A stretch of DNA of 52,129 nucleotides from Acidobacteriota bacterium (GTDB lineage Bacteria; Acidobacteriota; Vicinamibacteria; Vicinamibacterales; SCN-69-37). The translations under genes were made by a program, and so were the position numbers. Numbering within the stretch: position 1 is the first letter of the stretch; each line of letters starts with the position of its first letter. The notes under the pieces were generated by a model. That model did not search any database. It had not been told where the DNA came from and was given only the letters and a program-made list of their open reading frames with translations. Below are positions 7,925 to 16,909 of this stretch, piece by piece. The stretch is taken from positions 1 to 52,129 of the forward strand of contig SYFT01000006.1 in assembly GCA_005799825.1 (NCBI GenBank), read 5' to 3'.

Positions 7925-9963
7925 GATGCCCGCCCTTTCCGGGCCAGCACATTGCCATGGCCATCCACCTTGAATGTCCAGCCGGGCGGGACCACGGCCG
8001 TCGCTTCGCCGCCGGCGATGACTGCCGGACCGGATGCAAACGACCCGGGTTTCAAATCATCCCAGCGGTAGAACGCGACCTTCACGTTCTTGCCGGTGAA
8101 ACGGCCCGGACGAACTGCTGACGGCTTCGCCTTTGATGCGCCGCGGACTTTGGTGAACGGCAGTTTCGGCTTGTCGGTGATGCCTGCGGCTGAAACGCGG
8201 ACGTTGACCACTTCAGTGGCGCGTGCCGGGTTTGAGTAGCCGTACGTCTTGCCGTGCTGCTGGTCGAATACTTTTCGATAGTCAGCGGTCAGCGGCAATG
8301 TGATTTCGAACGACTGTCCGACGTATCGCACGTCAAGAGACAGCGTAATCACTTGACGCTTCGCAGGGAACCCTTCGGCCTCGAGTTCGGCCCTGGCAGC
8401 CGAGACGAGTGGCGCGCACAAGCGCTCCAGGTCCTTCACGGCTACTTGTGAACTGGCCTTGAGCACGCTGGCCGAATAGTCCTTCGTGACGTCGGCCACC
8501 AGCATCCCCAGCGCAGATAAGACGCCCGCATGCCTGGGCACAATCACCGTCTTGATTTCCAGTTGCTGCGCGATCTCGCAGGCGTGCATACCGCCGGCGC
8601 CGCCGAAGGCCAGCAACGCGAAGTCTCGCGGGTCGTGGCCGCGTTCCACTGACACCACTCGAATCGCGCGCTCCATATTGGCGTTCGCCACTCGCACAAT
8701 GCCGTCGGCGAGCTCGGGTACCGACAGCCCGGTCTGCTTCGCAAGCGCGGCCGCCACCCGTTGCGTGCGGACGGCGTCGATCGTCATGCGACCACCCAGG
8801 AAGTAGTCGGGGTCGAGCCGGCCGAGCAACAGGTTCGCGTCGGTGACGGTCAGTTCCTCGCCAACGCCGTAACAAACAGGACCCGGATTCGCGCCCGCGC
8901 TCCGTGGGCCGACCCGCAGCGCCCCACCGGTGTCGAGGTACGCGATCGATCCCCCGCCGGCACCCACAGTGTGGATGTCGATGAGGGGCAACCGAACCGG
9001 GAAATCTCCCACCTTCGAATCCGTCGTTCTCCCAATCCCATCGTCTATGAGACTGACGTCGGTGGACGTGCCGCCCATATCGAAGGAGATGACGCGCGGA
9101 AATCCCGCCGCATGGGCCACAGCGCAGGCCCCGACGACACCGGCAGCCGGACCGGAGAGCACGGTTCGGACAGCCTGCGCCCGCGCGGCGCCTGCCGAGA
9201 TGCACCCGCCGTTCGACTGCATGATCGATAGTCGGGGTCCCGGAGTCCCGAGGTCCCGTCGAGTCTTGCTTGTCTGGGTCCTGGGGTCCTGGAGTCCTGG
9301 GGTCAGGGCCCGCTCCAACGTGCCGAGATACCGGTCCATCAGGGGCGTCACGTACGCGTTGACCACCGTGGTGCTCCAGCGCTCGAACTCTCGGTACTCG
9401 GGCAGTACCTCGTGCGATGTGCACACAGCGAGGCCCGACTGCCGCAGCAGCGTAGCCACCTGTTGTTCGTGTGCGGGATTTGCGTATGAATGCAGGAGGC
9501 AGACGGCGACGATGGTGGCGCCGCGGTCATGGATGAAACGAGCGAGGCGGTCCACTTCCTCTTCGTTAACCGCTAGGAGCACGGCGCCAGAGGCGTCAAG
9601 CCTCTCAGTGACTCCGAACGTCAGGTCCGGGTCAACCAGCGGAGGCCGCGGCGCGACGAAGACGTTGTAGAGCTCGGGGCGGGTCTGGCGGCCAATCTTC
9701 AGGACGTCTTCGAACCCGCGCGTGGCGACTAGTGCCACTTGCGCACCCTTGCGTTCCAGTACTGCATTCGTGGCCACGGTGGAGCCATGGACGACGTCGA
9801 GGGACGTGGTCTGGCCCGTGAGGTGTCGAATGCCGTCGAGAATCGAGCGCGATGGGTCGTCAGGCGTGGACCGCTGTTTGTGAACGACGAGGCCGTCCGG
9901 CCCGAGGTGGACGAAGTCGGTGAACGTGCCACCGGTGTCGATGCCGATACGTGAACGCACCAA
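7921..9963 (-). CDS. hyuA: hydantoinase A/oxoprolinase family protein with an in-frame repeat-derived insertion
   Basis: RIGIDTGGTFTDFV; VHGSTVATNAVLERKGA; ISFDMGGTSTDVSLI; LLAFGGAGGMHACEIAQ. Confidence 0.93.
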   Translation of the reverse strand: MVRSRIGIDTGGTFTDFVHLGPDGLVVHKQRSTPDDPSRSILDGIRHLTGQTTSLDVVHGSTVATNAVLERKGAQVALVATRGFEDVLKIGRQTRPELYNVFVAPRPPLVDPDLTFGVTERLDASGAVLLAVNEEEVDRLARFIHDRGATIVAVCLLHSYANPAHEQQVATLLRQSGLAVCTSHEVLPEYREFERWSTTVVNAYVTPLMDRYLGTLERALTPGLQDPRTQTSKTRRDLGTPGPRLSIMQSNGGCISAGAARAQAVRTVLSGPAAGVVGACAVAHAAGFPRVISFDMGGTSTDVSLIDDGIGRTTDSKVGDFPVRLPLIDIHTVGAGGGSIAYLDTGGALRVGPRSAGANPGPVCYGVGEELTVTDANLLLGRLDPDYFLGGRMTIDAVRTQRVAAALAKQTGLSVPELADGIVRVANANMERAIRVVSVERGHDPRDFALLAFGGAGGMHACEIAQQLEIKTVIVPRHAGVLSALGMLVADVTKDYSASVLKASSQVAVKDLERLCAPLVSAARAELEAEGFPAKRQVITLSLDVRYVGQSFEITLPLTADYRKVFDQQHGKTYGYSNPARATEVVNVRVSAAGITDKPKLPFTKVRGASKAKPSAVRPGRFTGKNVKVAFYRWDDLKPGSFASGPAVIAGGEATAVVPPGWTFKVDGHGNVLARKGRAS
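9232..9304. repeat. octamer GTCC-core array inside hyuA
   Basis: tcggggtc ccggagtc ccgaggtc ... ctggggtc ctggagtc ctggggtc, period 8. Confidence 0.9.
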
Positions 9964-9971
9964 GCGATATT

Positions 9972-10003
9972 AGAGGTCTAGGGTCCAGAGGTCCAGAGTC
10001 CAT
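9972..10003. repeat. heptamer array (GTCCAGA-type)
   Basis: agaggtctagggtccagaggtccagagtccat between hyuA start and SCO stop. Confidence 0.8.
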
Positions 10004-10025
10004 CCTGCTGGTCGCCAGCCGGTCG

Positions 10026-10670
10026 TCACTTCCCCGTCGGCAGAAGCTCCCTGATGTCCTGAATGAGCTTCTGCACTTCATATGGCTGGGTGCCGCTGTA
10101 GACGCCTCGGATGTGGCCGTCGGCATCCATCAACAGGAGTTTTTCGGTGTGCAGGAAGGCGTTGGGCCCGGCCAGCGACGGCCTCATCCCGTCGTCATCG
10201 GCGAAATACAGATCGCGAGCAGCTCGCAGGACGCCGTGCGGGTTTCCGGTGAGCAGCTTCCACCTCGAGGGGGCCACTCCCCGATCCTTGCCAAACGCAC
10301 GGAGCACATCCACGGTGTCGAGGTCGGGGGTCACCGAGTATGAAAGGAGAACCACATCCGTGCCGGCTACGGCAGACTGGACCTTCTTCATCGATGACAC
10401 CAGAAGCGGACAGATCACCGAGCATCTGGTGAAGATAAAACTCGCCACATGGACGCGATCGCGAACGGAGGCCAGCGTGAAGCCGGCGCCCGTCTGGTCC
10501 ACAAACTGCTCGTCTGCCAAGGTGCCCTCAGTGACGGTGTGACCTGTAGCTGACCAGGAGGGCGAGAACGTGCGCTCAGAGTAATAGGGCAGATCGGCGT
10601 CCTGCGGCAGGCACGCGCCAAGGCCCACGGAGGCACAGGCCACGATGGCGACCCTCACGGTGCGAGTCAT
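10026..10670 (-). CDS. SCO family protein (Cu chaperone/thioredoxin-like)
   Basis: FIFTRCSVICPLLVSSMKKVQ (CxxxC), VLLSYSVTPDLDTVDVLRAF, FLHTEKLLLMDADGHIRGVYSG; start MTRTVRVAIVACASVGLGAC. Confidence 0.92.
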   Translation of the reverse strand: MTRTVRVAIVACASVGLGACLPQDADLPYYSERTFSPSWSATGHTVTEGTLADEQFVDQTGAGFTLASVRDRVHVASFIFTRCSVICPLLVSSMKKVQSAVAGTDVVLLSYSVTPDLDTVDVLRAFGKDRGVAPSRWKLLTGNPHGVLRAARDLYFADDDGMRPSLAGPNAFLHTEKLLLMDADGHIRGVYSGTQPYEVQKLIQDIRELLPTGK

Positions 10671-10697
10671 CACATCTCTCCTTTCACTTCCCCATCG

Positions 10698-11120
10698 CCT
10701 GCGGGCAGGCACGGCGTCGAAGTGAATGTCGCCGTGCCCGAAGGAGGCGTGGTGGTCGAGGCGGATCCCACTCTGGTAGAGCAGGCGATCAGCAATCTCG
10801 TGGACAACGGGGTTCGCTACAACACGCCCGGTGGCCACGTGGCGGTCGTGCTCGATCGCACCGGCACCGGGTGCGGCTTCCGGCTCACGGTTGAAGACGA
10901 TGGCCCGGGCGTAAAGCCGGATGAGCTGCCGCACCTCGCCACGCGGAGGTTCCGTGGAGACGACGCGCGATCGCGACGACCCGATGGTCAGGGGATTGGG
11001 CTGGCGATCGTGGCCGAGGCGATCGCACGAAGCGGATGGACGCTGCGCTTCCGCGCGAACTCGCCCTCAGGCCTGATTGCAAAGGTAGGTTCTTACCCGA
11101 TCGAGCCTTCCGGATACTGA
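10698..11120 (+). pseudogene. sensor histidine kinase, isolated C-terminal HATPase domain fragment
   Basis: EADPTLVEQAISNLVDNGVRYNTPGG (N box), VEDDGPG (G1), GQGIGLAIVAEAI (G2); no HisKA/sensor part upstream, where the divergent SCO gene starts. Confidence 0.75.
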
Positions 11121-12256
11121 AGGGCCAGTCGAAGTTCCTTCACCAACTGATCGACCGTCGAGCCCGAGCGCTTCCAAGCGCCGTCGGTTTCGAACCGGAG
11201 GTCGCCGATGCGGCGGCCCCAGGGGGCGATGATGCGGCCGATGGAGCGGAAGTCTGCGAGGTCGGCGTGTTGCTGGTCCAGGTGCCTGACGATATCTGGC
11301 GCGACACGGATGAAGGCGCGCAGCGCCGAGGCCGACTTGATGCTGTACTTGCGGCCGTTCCAGGCGGCGCCAAACACCACCGCCACCTGCTTGAAGTAGT
11401 TCACAAAGAAGCGCGTCGCCTCATCGCGGAACTCGTTCGTCTTTTTGACCGAGCCAAACGCCTCGGCTCCGAACAGTTTCTTGAGCTCCTGCGCCAGCGG
11501 CGCCTGGGCCACACGTCCGTGTCCCACACCCAGCAACTTGATCTCACCAAACAGCGGCGAGTCTTCGCGCTCGCTGAGCGCGCGAACCACATCGTGCGCG
11601 GCCGCGAGATTTTCATCGCGATAGAGCTGCCGTCCCGAGAGCGCCACCAGATGCGACGGATTGAGTCGCGTGTGCTTGGCGTTAATCGTGACAAACATTT
11701 GGACGACGTGGTCTTCGGGGAGACGGTCGAAGATGATGGCCGGCACGGTGAAGGACTCGTCGCCGAAGTGCTCGATACCCGCGTGGAGGGCGAGCAGGCG
11801 ATGCTGGCCGTCGATCGCGCGCAGGATGCCTTCGCGCTCGGGCACCTTGAGGATGCCCAGCGACGGTTCGCCCGGCATCGCGTCGAACTTGAGCGCCTCG
11901 TCGCACGAAATGATGACGGCGCCGGGGATGGACGGAAGATCGCGCGCCTGGCGGCACTGGTCGTAGTATCCCACCAGTTCGTCGATTTTCTTGCGGATGA
12001 TCTGGCGCTGGTAGGCCTTGTCGCTGGAGGCAATGCGGCGCTCCAGGAAGTCCCACCGGACCTTGGACTGCCTGGCGTTTCCGCGGACGCCCGATGCGCC
12101 CTGGTCGCCATAGCTCAGAACCTCGAAGCGTACGAGCTTGTCGATGTCCTTGGCGGTCAGCGAAGCCTGATAGAATTGGACGCCAAATTGCTGCATCCGG
12201 AGTGCGGCGACGGAAATCATAAACGCGATTGTAGGTTGCGGCCTGTAGAATCTCAA
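11093..12256 (-). CDS. DGQHR domain-containing protein (DndB/DpdB-like)
   Basis: EGILRAIDGQHRLLALHAGIEHF; RLPEDHVVQMFVTINAKHTRLNPSHLVALSGRQLY. Confidence 0.85.
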   Translation of the reverse strand: MRFYRPQPTIAFMISVAALRMQQFGVQFYQASLTAKDIDKLVRFEVLSYGDQGASGVRGNARQSKVRWDFLERRIASSDKAYQRQIIRKKIDELVGYYDQCRQARDLPSIPGAVIISCDEALKFDAMPGEPSLGILKVPEREGILRAIDGQHRLLALHAGIEHFGDESFTVPAIIFDRLPEDHVVQMFVTINAKHTRLNPSHLVALSGRQLYRDENLAAAHDVVRALSEREDSPLFGEIKLLGVGHGRVAQAPLAQELKKLFGAEAFGSVKKTNEFRDEATRFFVNYFKQVAVVFGAAWNGRKYSIKSASALRAFIRVAPDIVRHLDQQHADLADFRSIGRIIAPWGRRIGDLRFETDGAWKRSGSTVDQLVKELRLALQYPEGSIG

Positions 12257-12274
12257 GCCTTGAAGGAGTTACCG

Positions 12275-15202
12275 ATGAGAATCACTGGAGTTTCCCACCA
12301 AAGTTGGTGGATGTCGGCCGTCGGTCTGGCCGTCTTTATCCTGGCGGTGGCCACGGCCCCGGCCCAGCAGTCGGTGACCGAGACCCGGGACCCGAAGCAG
12401 GCCCAGGACGAAGAATTCGCGAAACTCTACGAGGAATGGACGGGAAATTCCATTTACGGCAGCCCGCTGGTGGACCATCTACCCAAGGTGCCGGGCATCC
12501 CGACCCCCAAGGACGTGCTCGGGTACTACATCGGAGCTCCAGGCAAACTCACCTACTACGAAGACATTCTCAACTATTACCGGGCGCTGGCCGCGGCCAC
12601 GCCCCGGGTCCGGATTGAGTCCATCGGGAAGTCGGACGAGGGCCGGGAACTGGTGGTGGTCTGGGTGTCTTCAGACGCCAACATCAAGGGCCTGCAGGGC
12701 AACCGCGACAACCTGGCCAAGCTGGCCGATCCCCGGGGCCTGAGTGAACCGCAGATCAAGAACCTCATCGCCACCACCAAGCCGCACTACCACCTGATGG
12801 GCGGCCTGCATTCGGGCGAACTCGGCCCCCCCGAGATGCTGATGGAGCTGGTCTACCGTCTGGCTGTTGAAACGTCGCCGCTCATCTCGCAGATTCGCAA
12901 CAACGTGATCGTTTCGGTCACGCCGGTGGCCGACGCCGACGGGCGCGACCGCAACCTCGATTGGTTCTACAAGGGTCTTGATGAGACGGCGGCTGCGGCC
13001 GCCGGTCAGCCGGGCGCCGTGGGTGCCGGCGGGCGTGGTGGTGGCGCAGGCGTGCCCTACTGGGGCAAGTACGTGTACCACGACAACAACCGCGACATTA
13101 ACCTCTCGCAGATGCAGATGCGCGGCCTGGGCGACTGGTACTTCACCGCCCACCCGCCGATCATGCACGACCTGCACGAGTCTTTGACGCTGCTCTACAC
13201 CTACAGCGGCGGTCCGCCCCAGAACCCGAACCTGGACCCCATCCTTTTTTCGGAACTGCCCTTTTTCTCGAACTTCGAGATGGCGCAGATGACCAAGTAC
13301 GGCATGCCGGGCGTCTACACGCACGCATTCATGGACGGCTGGTCGCCGGGTTACCTCGGCTCGCTCGCCTACAACCACAACGGCCTGATGAAGATGTACG
13401 AGACGCAGTCGGGCCGTGACCTTCCGAGGCCCGGTACGCCGGCGGTGGCCGAGGCGGCTCCTGGCGCGGGCGGTGCAGCGCCGCCTGCCGCAGTTGGTGC
13501 CGGCGGTGGCCGTGGTGCGGGACGAGGCGCACCGCCAGCAGGAGCCCGAGGTGCGGGTCCCGGAGGAGGGGCGCCCGGTGGCGGGCGCGCCGGCGGTGTG
13601 CCGACGGGTCGCGGCGGCGCTCAGCCGCGCGAGTGGTATCGCGGCCTGCCGGTGCCGCCCGATGCCGTCGCCAACTTCACGCGTCGCAACAACGCCAACT
13701 ACATGCAGACGGGCGTGCTCTCAGCCCTGCAGCTCACGTCGATGTTCCCGAACCTTGTGGTCGAGAACTTCTACACGAAGACCGCCAACTCCATCCGGCG
13801 CGGCCTCGACAATCCGCCCCACGCGTATGTGATTCCCGTGCAGCGCGACATGACGCGCGTGGCCGAACTCATCCGCATCATGGGCATCCAGGGCATCGAA
13901 GTGCGCCAGGCCGACGCGAAGTTCAAACTCGGCGAGGAAACGTTCCCGGCAGGCTCGTACCTCGTGAAGGCTGGCCAGCCCTACTGGAACCTCGCGAAGA
14001 ACCTTTTTGAGAAGCAGGACTATCCCGACGAACGCCTCTCCACGTACGACGACTCGGGGTGGACGATGGGCCCGGCGATGGGCGTGGATATCCGCGAGAT
14101 CAACAACAAGGACGTGCTGGAGGTGGAGACGAAGGTCGTTAAGACGTCCACCCACGCGGCTCGCATCATCGGCACCGGCACGGCCGGCATCGCGGTGGCG
14201 CACCTGGGTTCGAACAACATGGTGTCGTTCCGCTACGCGGTGCGAAACGTGGCGATGAAGGTGGCCGAGGCCAGCTTCACGGCATCGGGCATGGACTTTC
14301 CTGCCGGCTCATTCATCGTAGCGACGTCGTCCGACATCGCGGCTGTTCGCGCTGCCGTGGAGAAGTTCGGCCTCACGGCTGCCACGCTGGCGTCTATCCC
14401 CACGGTGGCAACGCACGACGCTGATGTGCCGCGTGTGGCCATCTACTCGCAGTGGGGCGGCACGCAGGAATTGGGTTGGTACCGGCACGCGTTTGACCAG
14501 TTTGGCATCCCCTTCGACCTCATCTACAAAGAGCGGGTGATGAAGGGCAACCTGAAAGCCGACTACGACGTGATTCTCATGGCGTACCAGGGCATCAATC
14601 GCCAGTCGGTGATGCAGGCGCCAGGCGCCAGGCCTGTGCCCTACATGAAGACCGACAAGTACAAGTTCCTGGGCATGTATGGCGAATCCCCGGATATCAC
14701 GGGCGGCTTCGGCCAGATGGGCGTGGATGCATTCGCGGCCTTCCTTGAGGGTGGCGGCACGCTCATCGCCGCGCACAATGCGGTGCGGTTCCCGATCGAG
14801 TTCGGCTTCGCGAAGTCTGTGGACACCGATCAGGTGGCCGGGATCACGGCGCAGCGCCCGCTCGTGCAGGCCGAGATCTCAAAACCCGACCATCCGGTGT
14901 TCTACGGCTACGGCAACAAGAGCTTCGGCGTGAAATATGTCAGCGGTCCGTTCCTGCGCGTCGGCATGTCGGACCAGGAGAACATCCTCGCCCGTTACGT
15001 CGGCGGCGATTCGTCCGTCATCTCCGGCCTGATGACCGGCGCGGATGTGCTCTCGCAGAAGGCCATCGCGGTTGACGTACCCGGCGCCCGCAACGGCAAA
15101 GGCCGCGTGCTCCTGTTTGCCAACAACCCGATCTATCGCTGGCAGAACCACGGCGAGTTCAACATGATCTTCAACTCGATCGTGAACTGGAACGACAGAT
15201 AG
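12275..15202 (+). CDS. M14 family metallopeptidase (zinc carboxypeptidase-like), exported
   Basis: ATG at 12275 (MRITGVSHQSWWMSAVGLAVFILAVATAPAQQ) with upstream aggag; GGLHSGELGPPEM zinc motif; IMHDLHESL. Confidence 0.88.
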   Translation: MRITGVSHQSWWMSAVGLAVFILAVATAPAQQSVTETRDPKQAQDEEFAKLYEEWTGNSIYGSPLVDHLPKVPGIPTPKDVLGYYIGAPGKLTYYEDILNYYRALAAATPRVRIESIGKSDEGRELVVVWVSSDANIKGLQGNRDNLAKLADPRGLSEPQIKNLIATTKPHYHLMGGLHSGELGPPEMLMELVYRLAVETSPLISQIRNNVIVSVTPVADADGRDRNLDWFYKGLDETAAAAAGQPGAVGAGGRGGGAGVPYWGKYVYHDNNRDINLSQMQMRGLGDWYFTAHPPIMHDLHESLTLLYTYSGGPPQNPNLDPILFSELPFFSNFEMAQMTKYGMPGVYTHAFMDGWSPGYLGSLAYNHNGLMKMYETQSGRDLPRPGTPAVAEAAPGAGGAAPPAAVGAGGGRGAGRGAPPAGARGAGPGGGAPGGGRAGGVPTGRGGAQPREWYRGLPVPPDAVANFTRRNNANYMQTGVLSALQLTSMFPNLVVENFYTKTANSIRRGLDNPPHAYVIPVQRDMTRVAELIRIMGIQGIEVRQADAKFKLGEETFPAGSYLVKAGQPYWNLAKNLFEKQDYPDERLSTYDDSGWTMGPAMGVDIREINNKDVLEVETKVVKTSTHAARIIGTGTAGIAVAHLGSNNMVSFRYAVRNVAMKVAEASFTASGMDFPAGSFIVATSSDIAAVRAAVEKFGLTAATLASIPTVATHDADVPRVAIYSQWGGTQELGWYRHAFDQFGIPFDLIYKERVMKGNLKADYDVILMAYQGINRQSVMQAPGARPVPYMKTDKYKFLGMYGESPDITGGFGQMGVDAFAAFLEGGGTLIAAHNAVRFPIEFGFAKSVDTDQVAGITAQRPLVQAEISKPDHPVFYGYGNKSFGVKYVSGPFLRVGMSDQENILARYVGGDSSVISGLMTGADVLSQKAIAVDVPGARNGKGRVLLFANNPIYRWQNHGEFNMIFNSIVNWNDR

Positions 15203-15235
15203 CGTCCAGGGTCCAGAGTCCAAGGTCCAGAGTTC
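15202..15235. repeat. heptamer array, left arm of inverted pair
   Basis: gcgtccagggtccagagtccaaggtccagagttc directly at the M14 stop codon. Confidence 0.9.
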
Positions 15236-15241
15236 CTTGAG

Positions 15242-15269
15242 CCGGCACCTTTCCGTGCCGGGACTTTTT
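15242..15269 (+). terminator. stem-loop terminator between the inverted heptamer arrays
   Basis: CCGGCAC-CTTTCC-GTGCCGG followed by gacttttt. Confidence 0.7.
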
Positions 15270-15300
15270 CCAAGAAAGCCCTGCGAAGCAGCTCCGCGAA

Positions 15301-15337
15301 CCCTGGACTCTGGACTCTGGACTCTGGACCCTGGACG
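15301..15337. repeat. heptamer array, right arm of inverted pair
   Basis: ccctggactctggactctggactctggaccctggacg ends exactly at the stop codon (15338-15340) of the next gene. Confidence 0.9.
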
Positions 15338-16384
15338 CTAAGCCCTGAGGTGCTCCGGTATCCAGGGCCGCTCGTTGCGCTTCGCCCACCATTTTGCGGC
15401 GAAGAGCATGAGCGCGGTGAACGCGAAATAAGCGAGCGCGGTTTCGCCGAGCGTCAGCGAACGCTTCCAGGCGGCGCTGAACATACCGTACGCCAGTTCC
15501 ACGTGCACCCAGTACACGAACAGCGACGTCTGCCCGAACAGCACCACGGGGCTCCACCGGTGCGCGTTCGCTCGCGACATCCACCGCCACGCCCCCGACA
15601 GCGACATCGTCATCACCCCGATCCTGATGAGGAAGAAGGACAGCGAGGTGGTCCAGAAATTCGAATTGAATGGCGACGGCACAAACGTGGCGATGATGCC
15701 GAAGATGACGATAGCGGCGCCGGCTTGTGCGAGTTGAACATGGAAGCGACGTTCTTCAGTGACGAGGCGCGAGCGGGCGATCCAGACGCCGATAGCACAA
15801 CCAACCAGAACAAACGCCAGCCAGGGGAAAAGCGCGAACTGCCCCCATCCGCCGTTGGGCCGGATGTAGGCCTCGAGCCGAGGGTGCAGCAACGTGGGCC
15901 ACCACCACTCGCGCGAGAGCGGGGAAATCACGACAAGGATGGCTGCGGGCACCAGCAGACATGCCACGCGACGTTTCAGCGCGTCACTGCGTCCCCAGCA
16001 CCATGCGGTGACCACCATACCCAGGCCGAGGATGTTGAGGATATCGGGCTTGAAGATGCTGTCCACGCGCGCCCAGGGATTGCCGAGGAACGACTGCAGC
16101 CGGAAGATGTGCGCGAACAGGAAGACCTGCCAGCCCCGTTTTTGCAGGGCCCAGGCCGCTTCACGGAGCGACTGCCCTTTTCGCTGCTGCGACGCTGCGG
16201 CAAATGGAATAGCCAGGCCGGCGAGAAACAGGAACAACGGCGCGGCCGTGCCGCCGATGAGCGCCAACGCCGTGAACACGCCACCCTGGCGCGCAGCCTC
16301 GGTGCTCCACGCATCCACCACGTGCCACTCGATCATGAACAGCACAGCCACACCGCGAAGCCAGTCGATGTAGGGGCGACGCAC
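15338..16384 (-). CDS. DUF1624/heparan-alpha-glucosaminide N-acetyltransferase-like membrane protein
   Basis: MRRPYIDWLRGVAVLFMIEWHVVDAW...GGTAAPLFLFLAGLAIPFA; multi-TM. Confidence 0.8.
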   Translation of the reverse strand: MRRPYIDWLRGVAVLFMIEWHVVDAWSTEAARQGGVFTALALIGGTAAPLFLFLAGLAIPFAAASQQRKGQSLREAAWALQKRGWQVFLFAHIFRLQSFLGNPWARVDSIFKPDILNILGLGMVVTAWCWGRSDALKRRVACLLVPAAILVVISPLSREWWWPTLLHPRLEAYIRPNGGWGQFALFPWLAFVLVGCAIGVWIARSRLVTEERRFHVQLAQAGAAIVIFGIIATFVPSPFNSNFWTTSLSFFLIRIGVMTMSLSGAWRWMSRANAHRWSPVVLFGQTSLFVYWVHVELAYGMFSAAWKRSLTLGETALAYFAFTALMLFAAKWWAKRNERPWIPEHLRA

Positions 16385-16392
16385 CCGGCCGC

Positions 16393-16788
16393 CTACTTAA
16401 TGATGGTGAACGACGTCGCGAAATCGATGTCCAATCGCAGGGAATTGGACACCGAGCAGTATTTCTCGTGCGAGAGCGCCAGAGCGCGCTCGACGGCGTC
16501 TTCGGGAATGTCGCCTGTGACGTCGAACCGTAGGTGCATGGCGGCGTAGCGCTTCGGATAGTCAGCGGCGCGCTCGCCATCAAAATGTATCGACAGGCCC
16601 TTCAAATCGTGGCGGCCCTTCTTGAGGATGTGCACCAGATCCATGGCCATACACGCCATCGCAGCGTAGGCTAGCGCCTGCACGGGGGATGCTACTCCCG
16701 GCGTGTTGCTGTCAAGATGGATGGCCGGTGAACCGGGGCTATTGACGAACGTGAGATCGCCTTTCCAGTCGAGCGAGAGTGCAGACAT
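16393..16788 (-). CDS. OsmC family protein
   Basis: GVASPVQALAYAAMACMAMDLVHILKKGR; ALSHEKYCSVSNSLR. Confidence 0.88.
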   Translation of the reverse strand: MSALSLDWKGDLTFVNSPGSPAIHLDSNTPGVASPVQALAYAAMACMAMDLVHILKKGRHDLKGLSIHFDGERAADYPKRYAAMHLRFDVTGDIPEDAVERALALSHEKYCSVSNSLRLDIDFATSFTIIK

Positions 16789-16832
16789 GGGGAGATCTTA
16801 TATTCAATCGGTCGTCCTCAGCTCGACTCGCT

Positions 16833-16909
16833 ATTGAGGGATTGAGGATTGGGATTACTAATGGCGGATTTCGGATTGCTGATCGGAATTGCGGAATTCA
16901 CGGATTGCG
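16833..16909. repeat. degenerate GGATTNN short-period array
   Basis: ttgagggattgaggattgggattactaatggcggatttcggattgctgatcggaattgcggaattcacggattgcgg. Confidence 0.7.

Noticed and set aside
9232-9304. CRISPR-like array
   Set aside because: Units are contiguous 7-8 bp tandem repeats with no unique spacers and no cas genes; the same applies to the other arrays.
9232-9304. hyuA as a disrupted pseudogene
   Set aside because: The reading frame continues through the insertion and all family motifs are present on both sides.
11093-12256. DNA phosphorothioation or 7-deazaguanine modification system
   Set aside because: Only a DGQHR-domain protein is present; no modification enzymes are in the window.
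11036-12274. 413-codon open extension upstream of the M14 peptidase (part of ORF 11036..15202)
   Set aside because: It is antisense to the DGQHR gene, lacks recognisable domains, and a good start with RBS and signal peptide exists at 12275. GC-rich codon bias leaves antisense frames open.
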